The notes beneath the pieces are model-generated. The model was not told the origin of the DNA, ran no database searches, and saw only the letters and a list, made by a program, of their open reading frames with translations. DNA of 64,000 bases from Astragalus membranaceus (lineage: Eukaryota > Streptophyta > Magnoliopsida > Fabales > Fabaceae): the NCBI GenBank assembly GCA_039519185.1, contig CM076846.1, forward strand, positions 149,744,605-149,808,604. Direction: 5' to 3'. Both the position numbers and the translations under genes were made by a program. The number at the start of each line of letters is the position of its first letter. Position 1 is the stretch's first letter. Positions 12,135-22,280 of the stretch are shown one piece after another.

Positions 12135-12495
12135 TTAACGATTTGCCTTTGCAACTCTCTCAATTTCATCCTTCTTCTTGATTGCATAACTGAAACGTAG
12201 CAGTATTTTTCAGTAAGTCGAACAAACCAAAAAAACTAAAACGCACTAGTAACAAAGCTCATATCATAAATCCAAACTTAATGTTCCAGTAATACACTTT
12301 GCAAATCCATACCTGTTGGATGAACCTTTTACTGCATTAATAAGTTCATCAGCCAAACATTCAGCAATTGTCTTAATATTTCTGAAAGCAGCCACGGGCA
12401 CCAGTGGTTAGAAGATAGATGGCTTGATTAACACGACGAAGGGGTGAGATATCCACAGCCTGTCTCCTTACAACTCCAGCAGAACCAATTCGGGT
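12135..12495 (-). pseudogene. RPS5: Ribosomal protein uS7 (RPS5) 3' fragment
   Basis: Minus-strand remnant of the cytosolic 40S subunit protein uS7 (RPS5), which binds 18S rRNA in the head of the small subunit. The last exon (12189 down to the stop at 12137-12135) ends YAIKKKDEIERVAKANR. A 123-base GT-AG intron (12312-12190) precedes it and splits the serine codon. The upstream exon (12495-12313) reads TRIGSAGVVRRQAVDI, then SPLRRVNQAIYLLTTGAR, then, after a frameshift consistent with loss of two bases near 12393, AFRNIKTIAECLADELINAV. Introns are retained, so this is a broken genomic copy and not a processed one. Everything upstream of TRIGSAG is missing: the PF04195-type element begins at 12496. 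Confidence 0.88.
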
Positions 12496-12728
12496 TGTGT
12501 TCGATACCGTATCCCTGACTTTGTATCCGATCTTGAATACCAGGTCCGATCCGAAATAGTTGGTATTTGAGTTCTTGGTCAATCCGGGCTGATGCTCCGA
12601 TCCGAGGTGGGGTGGTACCTGCAATGACACTCCGACGCTCAAGTCAGTGAGTGGGTCAATTACAAGTGAGAGGATTGGAAAAATGTGTACCTTTAATGCT
12701 AGCATTGAATGCTTATTATAGGTTTTGG

Positions 12729-12751
12729 GATCCAATGGAAACCATTGGATC
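12729..12751. repeat. Perfect 10-base inverted repeat
   Basis: GATCCAATGG, three A, CCATTGGATC. It is a strong hairpin or dyad site within the leader of the PF04195-type element. Confidence 0.8.
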
Positions 12752-12965
12752 TAGGTCTTTAATCACCACCATTGGTTGATGGATCTGTATGTGGTGTTGG
12801 GCCTTAGTAGTAAAGGCCCAATCTGTAACAGTTGCCCCCCAAATCGAGTCGCCTTGGGCGGGCTAGACTTCTTGTTTTTGGAAGACCGTGATGATCATTC
12901 AAGGTCGGGCTTTGCTTCAGCTTACGTTTTGCCCCCAACCTCTGAGCGTGAGAGACTCAAGCCGT

Positions 12966-13114
12966 GCCGATTTTCCGACGGTCTGCCGAGGTGGGCCGAG
13001 TGACTCGAGGCGTTTCGTTTTAAAGTGACGCACCGACCCAGTACAGTTGGCGATCTTCCGAGACTGAGGTAGGCCGAGTGGCTCGAGGCGTTTCATTTAA
13101 GGTGACGCATCGAT
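12966..13114 (+). repeat. Two tandem units of about 80 bases
   Basis: The motif GGCCGAGTG(A/G)CTCGAGGCG followed by a TTT-rich stretch and GTGACGCA(C/T)CGA occurs twice, about 80 bases apart, upstream of the TATA box. It may be an enhancer-type duplication; function is inferred only from position. Confidence 0.7.
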
Positions 13115-13260
13115 TTCCGCGCCTGTCATTGTTGTTATTGATGGGACGCGTCGTTCGAGGATGATTGGAGTAATGTGGTGCTTGGAGGGACGCGCCTGCC
13201 TAAGGGCTAGCAATGGGTCGCGTAGTTTAGGCCCAAGCCCACTTTGAGGCGTCGATTTCC

Positions 13261-13268
13261 TATAAATA
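13261..13268 (+). promoter_or_regulatory. TATA box of the PF04195-type element
   Basis: TATAAATA in a GC-richer surround, about 410 bases before the first ATG of the gene. Spacing to a pyrimidine-rich start region near 13290-13320 fits a plant RNA polymerase II promoter. Confidence 0.55.
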
Positions 13269-13670
13269 TTGGAGGGGACCTCCTTCCCTTGCACTGATTT
13301 CATAATTTTGCTCTGACCTCCGATCTTAACCCCGTCTCTTAGCCTCCATATTTCAGAGTTCCGTGGTGAGTTATAGCGAGGTCGTTGAACTGTGCGATCA
13401 AGTTCAAGTGTCGGCAAGCCTCCCATCTTATAAGGTTAGTCCCCTTCTTTTCCTTGTCGCTTCTTGCTTTAGGCCATGGTACGGGCCTTTCCAAGCCCGT
13501 ATTTATTGATACGGAGTGGGGCTCGTCAGGTCGGGTTCCGACTTGGTTGTAGACCCACTGTTTAGTATCAACCTGGCCCGCCAAGCCCCCATTTCGGCAG
13601 GTCCGATCTGGCGAGAACGAAACAGACCCGTCGGGTTGCTAACGTAGATCGCCCTGCTGTTGCCAAAGCG

Positions 13671-14083
13671 ATGGCTTCTGTTCCTGGAGATTCGGTTGAA
13701 ACTCGTACTGGTGCCCCCTGGTCGGTTGGACCCGAGGTTCAAGACGGTCTGGGTTCTGCTCCAGCTAGTTTTCCTGCTGACGACCGTTTTCCCGGAGTTC
13801 CTAGCAATGAGTTACCGGAGGAAGATCAACCTGAGATAGTGGTTCTTGACTTGGAGGAGTCCGACACCGAACCGAACGACGAAGAGCAAGGGAGCACTAG
13901 CTGGGGTTCCGACGATAGCGAAGCCGAGGTTGCTGAAAGGCGCAACAACGAGGATGGGCTTGATCGCCAAGGGAATCCCGTTTGTGAAGAACGACTCCGA
14001 TCAATATCCCAGCGCCGGGGTTGGGCCGGTTGATGTTCCCCTGGCGCTCCCTCTGAACGTCCCTCGGAAGTACTCTTGGGTGT
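13671..14083 (+). pseudogene. PF04195 putative gypsy-type transposon protein, N-terminal part
   Basis: Start of a protein of the plant family called putative gypsy type transposon (PF04195, Transposase_28), whose biochemical role is not established. The ATG at 13671 opens an acidic, disordered stretch (EIVVLDLEESDTEPNDEEQ). A frameshift near 14000-14010 moves reading from ERLRSI to the frame with VGPVDVPLALPLNVPRKYSWV. At 14083 element A interrupts; joining 14083 to 50049 continues the second frame exactly, with the split codon T/CA. The distal part is at 50049-52018. Because of the frameshift and the 36-kb insertion it cannot be expressed as one protein. Confidence 0.75.
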
Positions 14084-15057
14084 TGTCATACCCCAATTTT
14101 GTCCGGCTTAGGTCAAAACCCTAATTTTCCACAAAAAAATAAATAAATAAATTGAAGAATGAAGAGCATCATGCATTGCATTTTGGGTCCTAGAAGTCAT
14201 TCCAAGGTCTTTAAAATCATTTTTAGGGTTGGAATGCACTTTTTAGGCGAATTAGGGTTTTAGGGTCAAAAAGGGCATTTTGGTCTTTTTTCGCAAAAAG
14301 ATGATTTTCTCACCAAAAATGCACATCCACAAAAAGTACATTTTTATTCTATCAAGGATAATTTTTGTACAATTTTTTAGAAAAGAAAACCCTAGTCAAA
14401 ATAATTAAAAATGTATTTTTTTCATTTTTAGTGCATAAGAAAATAAAAAAGGGACCATTAAATATTCCTCAATTCTTAAGTGACAATTTTTATTGTCATA
14501 GGTGACTAGAGGGAATATTTTATGGTGCCCAAAACCATGTGACACATTTTCAATAGTTGTATTCCCATTATTTCCCATGCCCAAAAATTTCAATTTCAAA
14601 AAAACTCAAAAAAAGGGAAGTGTCCTCAATAAGACAAAAGACCAAAAAAACAAGTTTTTTTTCTCTCTTCCTCCCCCACCTACGAATTCTCTCTCCCTCT
14701 CTCTCCAATTTCTTCCACACTCTTCCATTATACCCTATTTGGTAAATTACTCCACTCACTTACACTAACCTATTCATAAGAAAACCCAAATTTCCCTTTT
14801 TGGTAACAATTCTTCTCTAAAATGCCCTTAACCCTACCTCACATAAAATATCTCTTCCAAAATAAGAAATTCATTTTTTCTTTTCTTTTTTACCCTCTAA
14901 CTTTCGCCCCCCACTCTCTCACTCTCACATTTTGTGTTTTCTTCCTACCCTCAATCCATGTGAGGATCAATCCTAACCCTCCATTTAATTTTAAGACTCA
15001 ATCCTAGAGCTCATCAAAATCACAAAGACTAAACTACCCTTAGACCTAGTTTCATCC

Positions 15058-15065
15058 TATAAATA
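15058..15065 (+). promoter_or_regulatory. TATA box in element A 5' LTR
   Basis: TATAAATA about 975 bases into the LTR, followed by a pyrimidine-rich region. The same site is at 46945-46952 in the 3' LTR. It is the likely core promoter for the genomic RNA, judged from motif and position. Confidence 0.6.
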
Positions 15066-15889
15066 CTCCCTCATTCCCACGCCTAAGGATCCTCTCTTTT
15101 TGCTTCTCATAAGCCTCTCATTCTCCTACACAAAACCCTAGCACACCCCCTCTCCCTCTCTCACCAAAACCGTAGCCCCTCCTCCCCTCTTCCATATATT
15201 TTCTTCAAAAATCAACCACCAAATCCTCCATTTCTTGTTAGATCACCATCTTTCCTTCCATTCTCCTCAAGGTTGCATCATCAAATTGCTAGGAGCTGGT
15301 AATTTTTGAGTTTATCATCTCCTTCTTCATTTCATTGTAGTTTTGAGGTAATCCTTGGAGCTTTGCACCTCATATTTAATTTTCTTACATAATTTCTCCT
15401 CTACTCCAAACTCCTTCTTGATTGTTGTTTGCTTTGAGGATCAATTTCAAACATTTTGACAAAGACTTAGGGAGCTTTGGGTGTTTGAGATGGGTCCTTG
15501 GCCTTGAAGGAGTTATTCTTCTACTTGAATAATTTCCCTTGCATCTTTACATATTTTGCACTAGATTTCATAAATAAAGTTGTTGTTTATAGGCTTTAGT
15601 ATTTCGCATATCATAAAAAAATTAGGGTTGATATGATTTTGTTGTGCTTCCTTGCTTAATCATATAAATCCTTGCAAAAAATAGATCTATGTTGCTTAGT
15701 GTTGATTTTGGTGTTTTCTTATTAAATAAAATGTGGATCTATGTTTCCTTTGGTTCACATGCTTATAGATCTAAAAATTTTTCAAGTTGATTTTGTTGTT
15801 GTTCTTTTTTTTAGTGATGTTTAATCTTGTTATTAGTATTTCATTTTAGTGTTAAATGTTACTTTTGTTGTTTGATGATTTAGCAATAT

Positions 15890-16470
15890 GATTCCCACTA
15901 GTGCCTAGTGCACCTTGACCTAAGTGATGAAGATTGCTAGAAATGACTCAATTTAGTTTATGTGTCCATTCATTTTTGTGTCTTAATTTGCTTGTTGTAA
16001 ATTGTTGATGATGGGCAAGTTGATTCCCACTAGTGCCTAGTGCACTTTGCTCAAAGTGGGAGGATTGCTCTAGGTGATTCAAATTATTTGTGTGTTTAGT
16101 TAATCTTTGCATTTTAATTTGCTTATTGTTCATTGTTGATGATAGGCAAGTTGATTCCCACTAGTGCCTAGTGCACTTTGCTCAAAGTGGGAGGATTGCT
16201 CTAGGTGATTCAACTTATTTGTGTGTTTAGTTAATCTTTGCATTTTAATTTGCTTATTGTTCATTGTTGATGATAGGCAAGTTGATTCTCACTAGTGCCT
16301 AGTGCACTTTGCTCAAAGTGGGAGGATTGCTCTAGATGATTCAACTTATTTGTTGTGTTTAGTTAATCTTTGCATTTTAGATTGCTTATTGCTCATTGTT
16401 GATGATAGACAAGTTGATTCTCACTAGTGCCTAGTGCACTTTCCTCAAAGTGAGAGGATTGCTCTATGTG
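15890..16470 (+). repeat. 131-base tandem array with covarying hairpins, element A 5' LTR
   Basis: Five units at 131-132 base spacing, with CACTAGTGCCTAGTGCAC at 15896, 16028, 16159, 16290 and 16422. Units 2-5 can fold: left stem TCCCACT or TCTCACT, a 23-nt loop containing AGTGCCTAGTGCACTTT, and right stem AGTGGGA or AGTGAGA. The third stem pair is C-G in units 2 and 3, T-G in unit 4 (16287-16323) and T-A in unit 5 (16419-16455). Confidence 0.85.
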
Positions 16471-16653
16471 ATTCAATTTGGTTTTAAGTGTTTATTTATT
16501 GTTTACCTTTTTACTTTACCATTCATTAACTTTTTACCAAAACATAAAAATATTTTACTACTTTGGTTTTTACTACTTCATTAATTTTTTACTAAAACAT
16601 AAAAAGATTTTACCACTTCCCATTTACCTTATGCATTTTTACTTTACCATCTC

Positions 16654-18200
16654 CACTACAAAAAAAAAGGTCATTTGCGACGGCAAAATCCCTCGCTAAA
16701 TCACCAAATTCCCTCGCTAACAGTCATTTGCGAGGGAATTAGCGAGGGACAACGTCCCTCGCTAATTCCCTCCTCGCAAATGCGATTAGCGAGGGATTTG
16801 GGTCCCTCGCTAATTAGCGAGGGCAGTGTCCCTCTCTAGATCCCTCGCTAATGCTCAGCCACGTGGCCATGGTCCCTCGCTAAGTCCCTCGCTACTGCTC
16901 AGCCACGTGGCCACATTCCCTCGCTAATTCCCTCTCTAATGCTCAGCCACGTGGCCACGTTCCCTCGCTAACCCCCTCGCTAATTCCCTCGCTAATGCTC
17001 AGCTACGTGGCAACCTTCCTTCGCTAACGCCCACGCTACTGCCCAACCACGTGGCCACATGGGGGTTAGGATGTCCCTCACCCTTTTCCATCAACAACAC
17101 ACAGTCATCTAACCTAGGGTTCATCAAAACAATAATTAAATATTTTTCAATTAAACTAACCGTTATGAGATTGACGTCTGTTGCGGTTGTTCGGTGACGA
17201 TGCGCACTCTGGTGCGGTTCTTAAACTCCAAACACCAACGATGTCAATCCTAAATCAATCAAAAAACATAAATCAAAACAAATTTAAAAAATCAATATCA
17301 AAAAAATATCATAAAAAAATGTCAAAACCTACAAAAGGGAGAGGGCAGAAATTCGTGGTGGTCGTGGCGGCGGTGGTGGTGGCGGCGGTGCACAGTTAAA
17401 TTTCGCAGGTGAGAGAGAGAGAGGCTGAGAGAGAGGGGCTGAGAGAGAGACAGCAGAAAGTAGGTGCTGGTGGTGGTGGGTGGTTGTGACGGTGGTGGTG
17501 GGTGGTTGTGACGGTGGTGGTGGGTGGTTGTTGGCCGTAGGTGAGAGAGAGAGGCGGAGAGAGAGAGGGCGAGATGGCGGAGAGGAGCTGTCGTAGGTAG
17601 GTGAGGATGGTGGTGGTGGTTGTGAGGGTGGTGGCGTTGGCGGCGTTGGCGGCTTCTCGGTGGCCGTAGGAAGAGAGAGAGGCGGAGAGAGAGACGGTGA
17701 GGAGGCGAAGAGAGAGAGCCGGAGTGAGGAGGTGACGGAGAGAGGAGGTCGTAGGTAGTTGATGGTGGTGGTGCGGCGGCCGTCGTAGGTGAGAGAGAGA
17801 GGCGGAGAGAGAGAGGCGGAGAGAGAGAGGCGGTGAGAGAGAGGAGAAGAGAGAAATGAGGGTTTCTGTTTTGAGATTCAGTTTTGGAAATTAATTTGAC
17901 ATTAGCGACGGCATTAGCGACGGCATGGACCGTCGCTAACCGTTACGCCCATTTCCACGCAGTTCCACGCGTTGAACGGTCAAAAAACATTTGCGAGGGA
18001 CACTATAGCCGTCGCTAATTTTTCCCGCCCAGGCCATTAGCGACGGCCTGGCCGTCGCTATTGCTAAAATTTCCGTCGCTAATGCTTAAAAAAATTCGAC
18101 AGCTCTATGCCCTCGCTAATGCCGTCGCTAATATCAGTTTTTGCGAGGGACTTGAAGTCCCTCTCTAATTCCGTCGCTAAAGGCAACATTTTTTGTAGTG
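16654..18200. mobile_element. Non-autonomous CACTA (En/Spm-type) DNA transposon
   Basis: A 1547-base element with terminal inverted repeats CACTACAAAAAA and TTTTTTGTAGTG, flanked by the 3-base duplication CTC (16651-16653 and 18201-18203), as expected for CACTA transposons. Both ends carry many subterminal copies of TTAGCGAGGGA/TCCCTCGCTAA and TTAGCGACGG/CCGTCGCTAA in both orientations (about 16675-17040 and 17900-18185), the kind of sites a transposase binds. The middle (17340-17860) is GGTGGTGG and GAGAGAGA microsatellite. There is no transposase frame, so it depends on an autonomous partner. The 3' LTR of element A shows the empty site. Confidence 0.9.
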
Positions 18201-20751
18201 CTCATTGTCATACCCCAATTTTGTCCGGCTTAGGTCAAAACCCTAATTTTCAATCAAAAATAAATCAAGTCTTAGCATTCATCCTAGAGGTTAGGAAGAG
18301 TATCATGCTTGCATCTTAGAAGTTTCAGAATGCATTTTAGGGTTAGAAAAGCATTGTATGGCATTTTAGAGCACTTTAGAGCATTTCTAAGGTTTCTAGG
18401 GTTTTTCCTAGTTCAAAGGGTATTTTGGTAATTTCGCCAAAAGACTTATTTTCTCATCATGCATGCATTTCTAGAGTTTTAGAGTCATCCAAAGGGTCCT
18501 CAGGATCATTCTTAGAGTGGAAATGAAGTTTGGAGCAAAATTAGGGTTTTTGGGACCAAAAGGGCATTTTGGTCATTTCACTAAAATAAATAATTTCTCG
18601 GTAAAAACCATTATGCATCTCTTGAGGAATTTATGTGAGTCCAAGTGAGTGGAGTTGTGTATTTTTTGTGCATCGTGGGAATATTTTTGGCATGAAATTC
18701 GGTTTTTGAACAAAAGGGTAAAATGGTCATTTCCTTTGGAGTGGGGTCAACAAATCAGTTTTGGGATTGGTGAGATCATAAAATTCAGAGCCCAATCATT
18801 TAATCATGGGACATGGCCCAAAATGGCATGAATTTAGAAGAATTATCTTGAAAGGAATAATCTATATTCCTTTGAATTTTGAAAGGTCAAGTGTAGTACA
18901 ATAGTACAAGTTGCAATTCCACTCACTCTCTCTCCTATGTGCTGCGAATTTCCTATCAATTCCAGCCCATTTTTTTGTGCTCTTTGATTCCCATGATCCT
19001 TGTGAAATGATCCATAGCCATTGATTAAAATTTTTGATCAAATCCTAGGCTATAACTCAATGTAAAAAGACCTAAGGGCCCTCAACAATTTTTGCTCTCC
19101 AAAAAACCTCCAAAACCTTGTGCACTCCTTCACAACCAGCTCATTTGTGCTTCTTGAGTGTCCCTAATCCTTGTGCATTGCAATCTTGACCCTCCATTCA
19201 AATTCTATCTCAAATCCTGGTGGATTGCAAAAAGCACATTGTCACAAATACCCTTAAAATGACCTCCACATAAAAGCCCAAAAATTGGAGAGGCTAAGGG
19301 ACTCACTCTCATTTTTACCCTAGCACACAATCAGCTGAAAAAACCCTCTCCTCCTCTCCTTTGCCCAGCCGAAACCTCCCCCTCATTCTCCTCCTCAATT
19401 TCTTCAACTTTCATCCACTAAATCACTTAAAACTCATTCCATATTCATATATCCTCTTCCTTTCATCTTTGATTCCACATTTACATCATCAAAGGGGTTG
19501 TTCCTTCAAGGTTACGTGGCTGTTGTTGGTGATTTTTGAGGAGTGTTGGTGATTGGTTACTCTTGATTTTCATTTCTACTCTTGTTTAGCTTGGAACTAA
19601 GGTATAACCTAAAACCCTTTGCATTTTCATCCACTTTCTTGCATCAAAATCCTTTTTCAACTTATATTTACATCTCATAACATCATTTAAATGTAGATTA
19701 GGGGCTGTTGTGGGTGAGAGTTGGTATCTCACCCACAAAATAAATTGTTCTTGTGACTATGTGTTGATTATGTGTTGTTCTTGTGATTTGCTCTTTGTTC
19801 ATGTGATTTTCACCAAATAAAAACATGTTTTCCTTTTCTTTTTGCTTCAGCCTTGGGCCTAATTCATGATCTTTACCCTAATCTAGTTTCATAGTTCATA
19901 TGTTCCTTAATTGGTTTTTGGTTGGTTGTTGATGATTTAGCTCTGGGAGTCACCACTAGTGCCTAGTGCACTTTAATGTAAGTGATGAAGATGGCTAGAA
20001 AGGATTCAACTTTATTTTCTTGGTTTATGTGTTCTATTTTGCTCATTGCTAGATGTTGATGATGGGGTAAGTTGATTTTCACTTGTGCCCATGGCACTTT
20101 AATCTAAGTGAAAGGATTACCCTATATGATTCAATTTTGTTTAATGTTTACACTTTAAAGTGGTATCTTATGTTTCTTTTGTATAATAATTTGCAAAGTT
20201 TGGTATGAAATTGAAGATGGATTATTGTTTGATAAGCTTCGACCAGAATGTAAAAAATAGGGTTCAAGTATTGTCTTGTGTATTTGATGATTTGTAGTTG
20301 AAAAATGACTTGGTTTGGGTTAGTTTGTGTTTCGGGTTCAAGGGTAGGATTAGGGTTTCCATTGTTTTTTTTTCCTTTGATTTTGTTGTTGAATAAATGT
20401 ATGTCTTGCTTGAGGTTTGTCTTGTAGTCTCATATGTTGGAATAGGGTTGCATCTTGTGATGTTTTGTGTGCTAACTTGTGAACTTTAGCATGAAATTGA
20501 TGTTGATTTTTGCATGAGGAGCATTCGGCCAAGGGCCACTTTTATGCATAGATGTATCTCTTTGATTTGTAATGCTTGTATGAAGTGTAATTAAGGGAAT
20601 TGTATCTTGGTTAGAAATTGATATGTTGATGGAAATGTTCTACTTATCTTTCAAAACTTTTTCCAAATCAAATTCTTTTCCAAAACTAGTCTTCAAACCC
20701 AAGTCAAATGTTTTCTCAAACAAAAACTCTAAGGCATTTTTCTTAAATAAA

Positions 20752-21783
20752 TCGTTAGTCATCACTCGAAGCCTTTGCTTGTTTGATCGCTAATGAGGAG
20801 TTATTAGTGGTAGTCACTTGAAGCCTTTGCTTGTTTGGCTATCATGAAAGCTCCCACACCTTAATTAAACACAGACAAAATTCAAACTTTAAAGACTACA
20901 TGAGCTATTAGTGATAATTATCACCGATGCTCACCCCCTTTTCTTAAAAATGATTTCAAAAAGATAATAAAACGTTGTTACTTGTAATCACTCGAAGCCT
21001 TTGCTTGTTTGATTACCGGTTTTGACTCTTTTCTTTCGAGTTAGTAATGAACGCCACTCGAAGCCGTTGCTTGTTTGGTATTCGTGAATACTTGAGTCTT
21101 ATTTCAAAAACTCCAAAAAATTTAAATAAGATAAAACACAAAAACGCTTTCAAAACCAAAAGACTAGAACTACGTAGCTTTGATCTCTCTTCCAGAGAGG
21201 GTACGTAGGAGCGGGTCGTAACCCGTCAAGCACACTTTTAAAAAAACCCCTAGAACTACGTAGCTTTGATCCCTCTTCCAGAGAGGGTACGTAGGAGCGG
21301 GTCGTAACCCGTCAAGCACACTTTTAAAAAAACCCTTAGAACTACGTCGCTTTGATTCCCATTTGGGATACGTAGGAGCGAGTCTCGTTCTCGTCAAGCG
21401 CAACAAATAAAAATCCTTTTCGCAACCCTAAACCAACCATTTTCACAAAACAAACCAAAAAGTCATTTTCAAACCCATTGTTGCTAGTAGCTCATCAGAG
21501 CCTTTGTTCGTTTAGCTATTAGTAGCAATGTCCTTTTCTCATAAGAATAATAAACGATGATCCATCATAACCTTTGTTAGTTTGATCATCGCGCGAATCA
21601 ATCTCTTTCAAAAATCAGTTTCAAAAAAAAGATAATAAAAACGAGTTGTTATCAAACAGTCCATCAGAACCTTTGTTCGTTTGACTAGAGGTACAACTCT
21701 CTTTTTTGAGTATTTAGCGGTGATTACCCATAACCTCTGTTAGTTTAATCGTTCGCTGAATACTTGTCCTATTTCGAAAATTC
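20752..21783 (+). repeat. Array of eight constant-loop, variable-stem hairpins (class I)
   Basis: Eight sites share a loop with core GCCTTTGCTTGTTT or ACCTTTGTTCGTTT. Taking the innermost pairs, each loop is 21 nt: 20764-20784, 20816-20836, 20990-21010, 21056-21076, 21493-21513, 21563-21583, 21662-21682, 21726-21746. The flanking sequences differ between sites but pair with each other. Examples: GTAATC with GATTAC (20984-21016), CGATGATC with GATCATCG (21555-21591), and a 17-pair stem with three G-T wobbles (21476-21492 with 21514-21530). One site (21662 loop) has 4 pairs then GAGTTGT with ACAACTC across an internal loop. Confidence 0.8.
21170..21393 (+). repeat. 86-base tandem units with double hairpin (class II)
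   Basis: Three units starting CTACGTAG or CTACGTCG at 21170, 21256 and 21342; a fourth at 21828 and one in element A (26852 and its 3' LTR copy). Outer stem CTACGTA with TACGTAG encloses an inner stem that differs: CCCTC with GAGGG (unit 2), TCCC with GGGA (unit 3), TCTCC with GGAGA (unit 4). A second hairpin follows: CGGGT with ACCCG (units 1 and 2), CGAG with CTCG (unit 3), CGGG with CCCG (unit 4). Confidence 0.8.
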
Positions 21784-22261
21784 ACTAAAAAGATAAAAAA
21801 TAAAAACCTTTTAATGATAAAGAAGAACTACGTAGCTTTGAGTTCTCCATCGCACCGGGAGATACGTAGGAGCGGGCCATGTCCCGTCAAGCCCTTTTTC
21901 TAAAAAGCTCTTTTTCTCCTTTTTCCATAATAAATAGGGTTTTCGTTAAATCCTTTTCAATGCATCTTTCAACAAAGGAATAAATAGGCAAACTTAGGTA
22001 TTTTCCAAATCAAACATTGAAACCACATACTTTAGTTAGAGGTTCCCTTTTGGTAGAAAGGACATGTGAGGTGTTAATACCTTCCTCACGCGTAATCGAC
22101 CCCCGAACCCATGTCTCTAGTTTTTCAAAGACCACCCGCCTTTTTCAAAAGGACCTTTTTTCAATGTTTTGGTCCAAAAATTAAAATATTGGTGGCGGCT
22201 CCAAACTTTTCCCACGTTGTACATTGAGAAGTCCAAATGGGATTTTTCGGGGTGCAACAGC

Positions 22262-22280
22262 TGGCGACTCCACTGGGGAC
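22262..22280 (+). other. Element B primer binding site (Arg tRNA type)
   Basis: TGGCGACTCCACTGGGGAC, two bases after the LTR end. Its reverse complement fits the 3' end of a plant arginine tRNA plus CCA, the primer reported for Ogre-type elements; the tRNA match is from memory. Confidence 0.75.

Larger units (their letters stand above)
12496..13670 (+). mobile_element. Left end and leader of a PF04195-type transposon
   Basis: Sequence from the point where RPS5 homology stops (TGTGTTCGATACC) to the first coding ATG. It starts with TG as LTRs do, but I cannot confirm an LTR because its partner is not in view. It has a perfect 10-base inverted repeat, two 80-base tandem units and a TATA box followed by a pyrimidine-rich leader. 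The element continues with the gene at 13671-14083 and 50049-52018 and extends to at least 52365. CGGGT (12491-12495) would be the left target sequence if it made a 5-base duplication. Confidence 0.55.
14084..16653 (+). repeat. Element A 5' LTR, proximal part
   Basis: Matches 45969-48543 of the 3' LTR with few differences. It contains a TATA box, AT-rich and pyrimidine-rich tracts, and the 131-base tandem array. It is interrupted at 16654 by the CACTA element (target CTC) and 5 bases later in the ancestral sequence by element B. The distal part resumes at 26012. Rejoined, the 5' LTR is about 3858 bases; a 212-base stretch matching 48546-48757 is missing, which accounts for the difference from the 4075-base 3' LTR. 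Confidence 0.93.
18206..22259 (+). repeat. Element B 5' LTR (4054 bases)
   Basis: Begins TGTCATACCCC and ends GGGGTGCAACA. Two hairpin units like the 131-base array of A are at about 19945-19990 and 20077-20113. The distal third (20750-21890) is packed with the class I and class II hairpins listed separately. No coding frame is convincing. Confidence 0.88.

Noticed and set aside
17181..17399. Possible small gene in the CACTA element
   Set aside because: The frame has no transposase features and runs into GGTGGTGG microsatellite.
20752..21783. CRISPR-like spaced direct repeats
   Set aside because: Repeat spacing is irregular, the conserved part is a hairpin loop, the host is a plant and the array lies inside an LTR.
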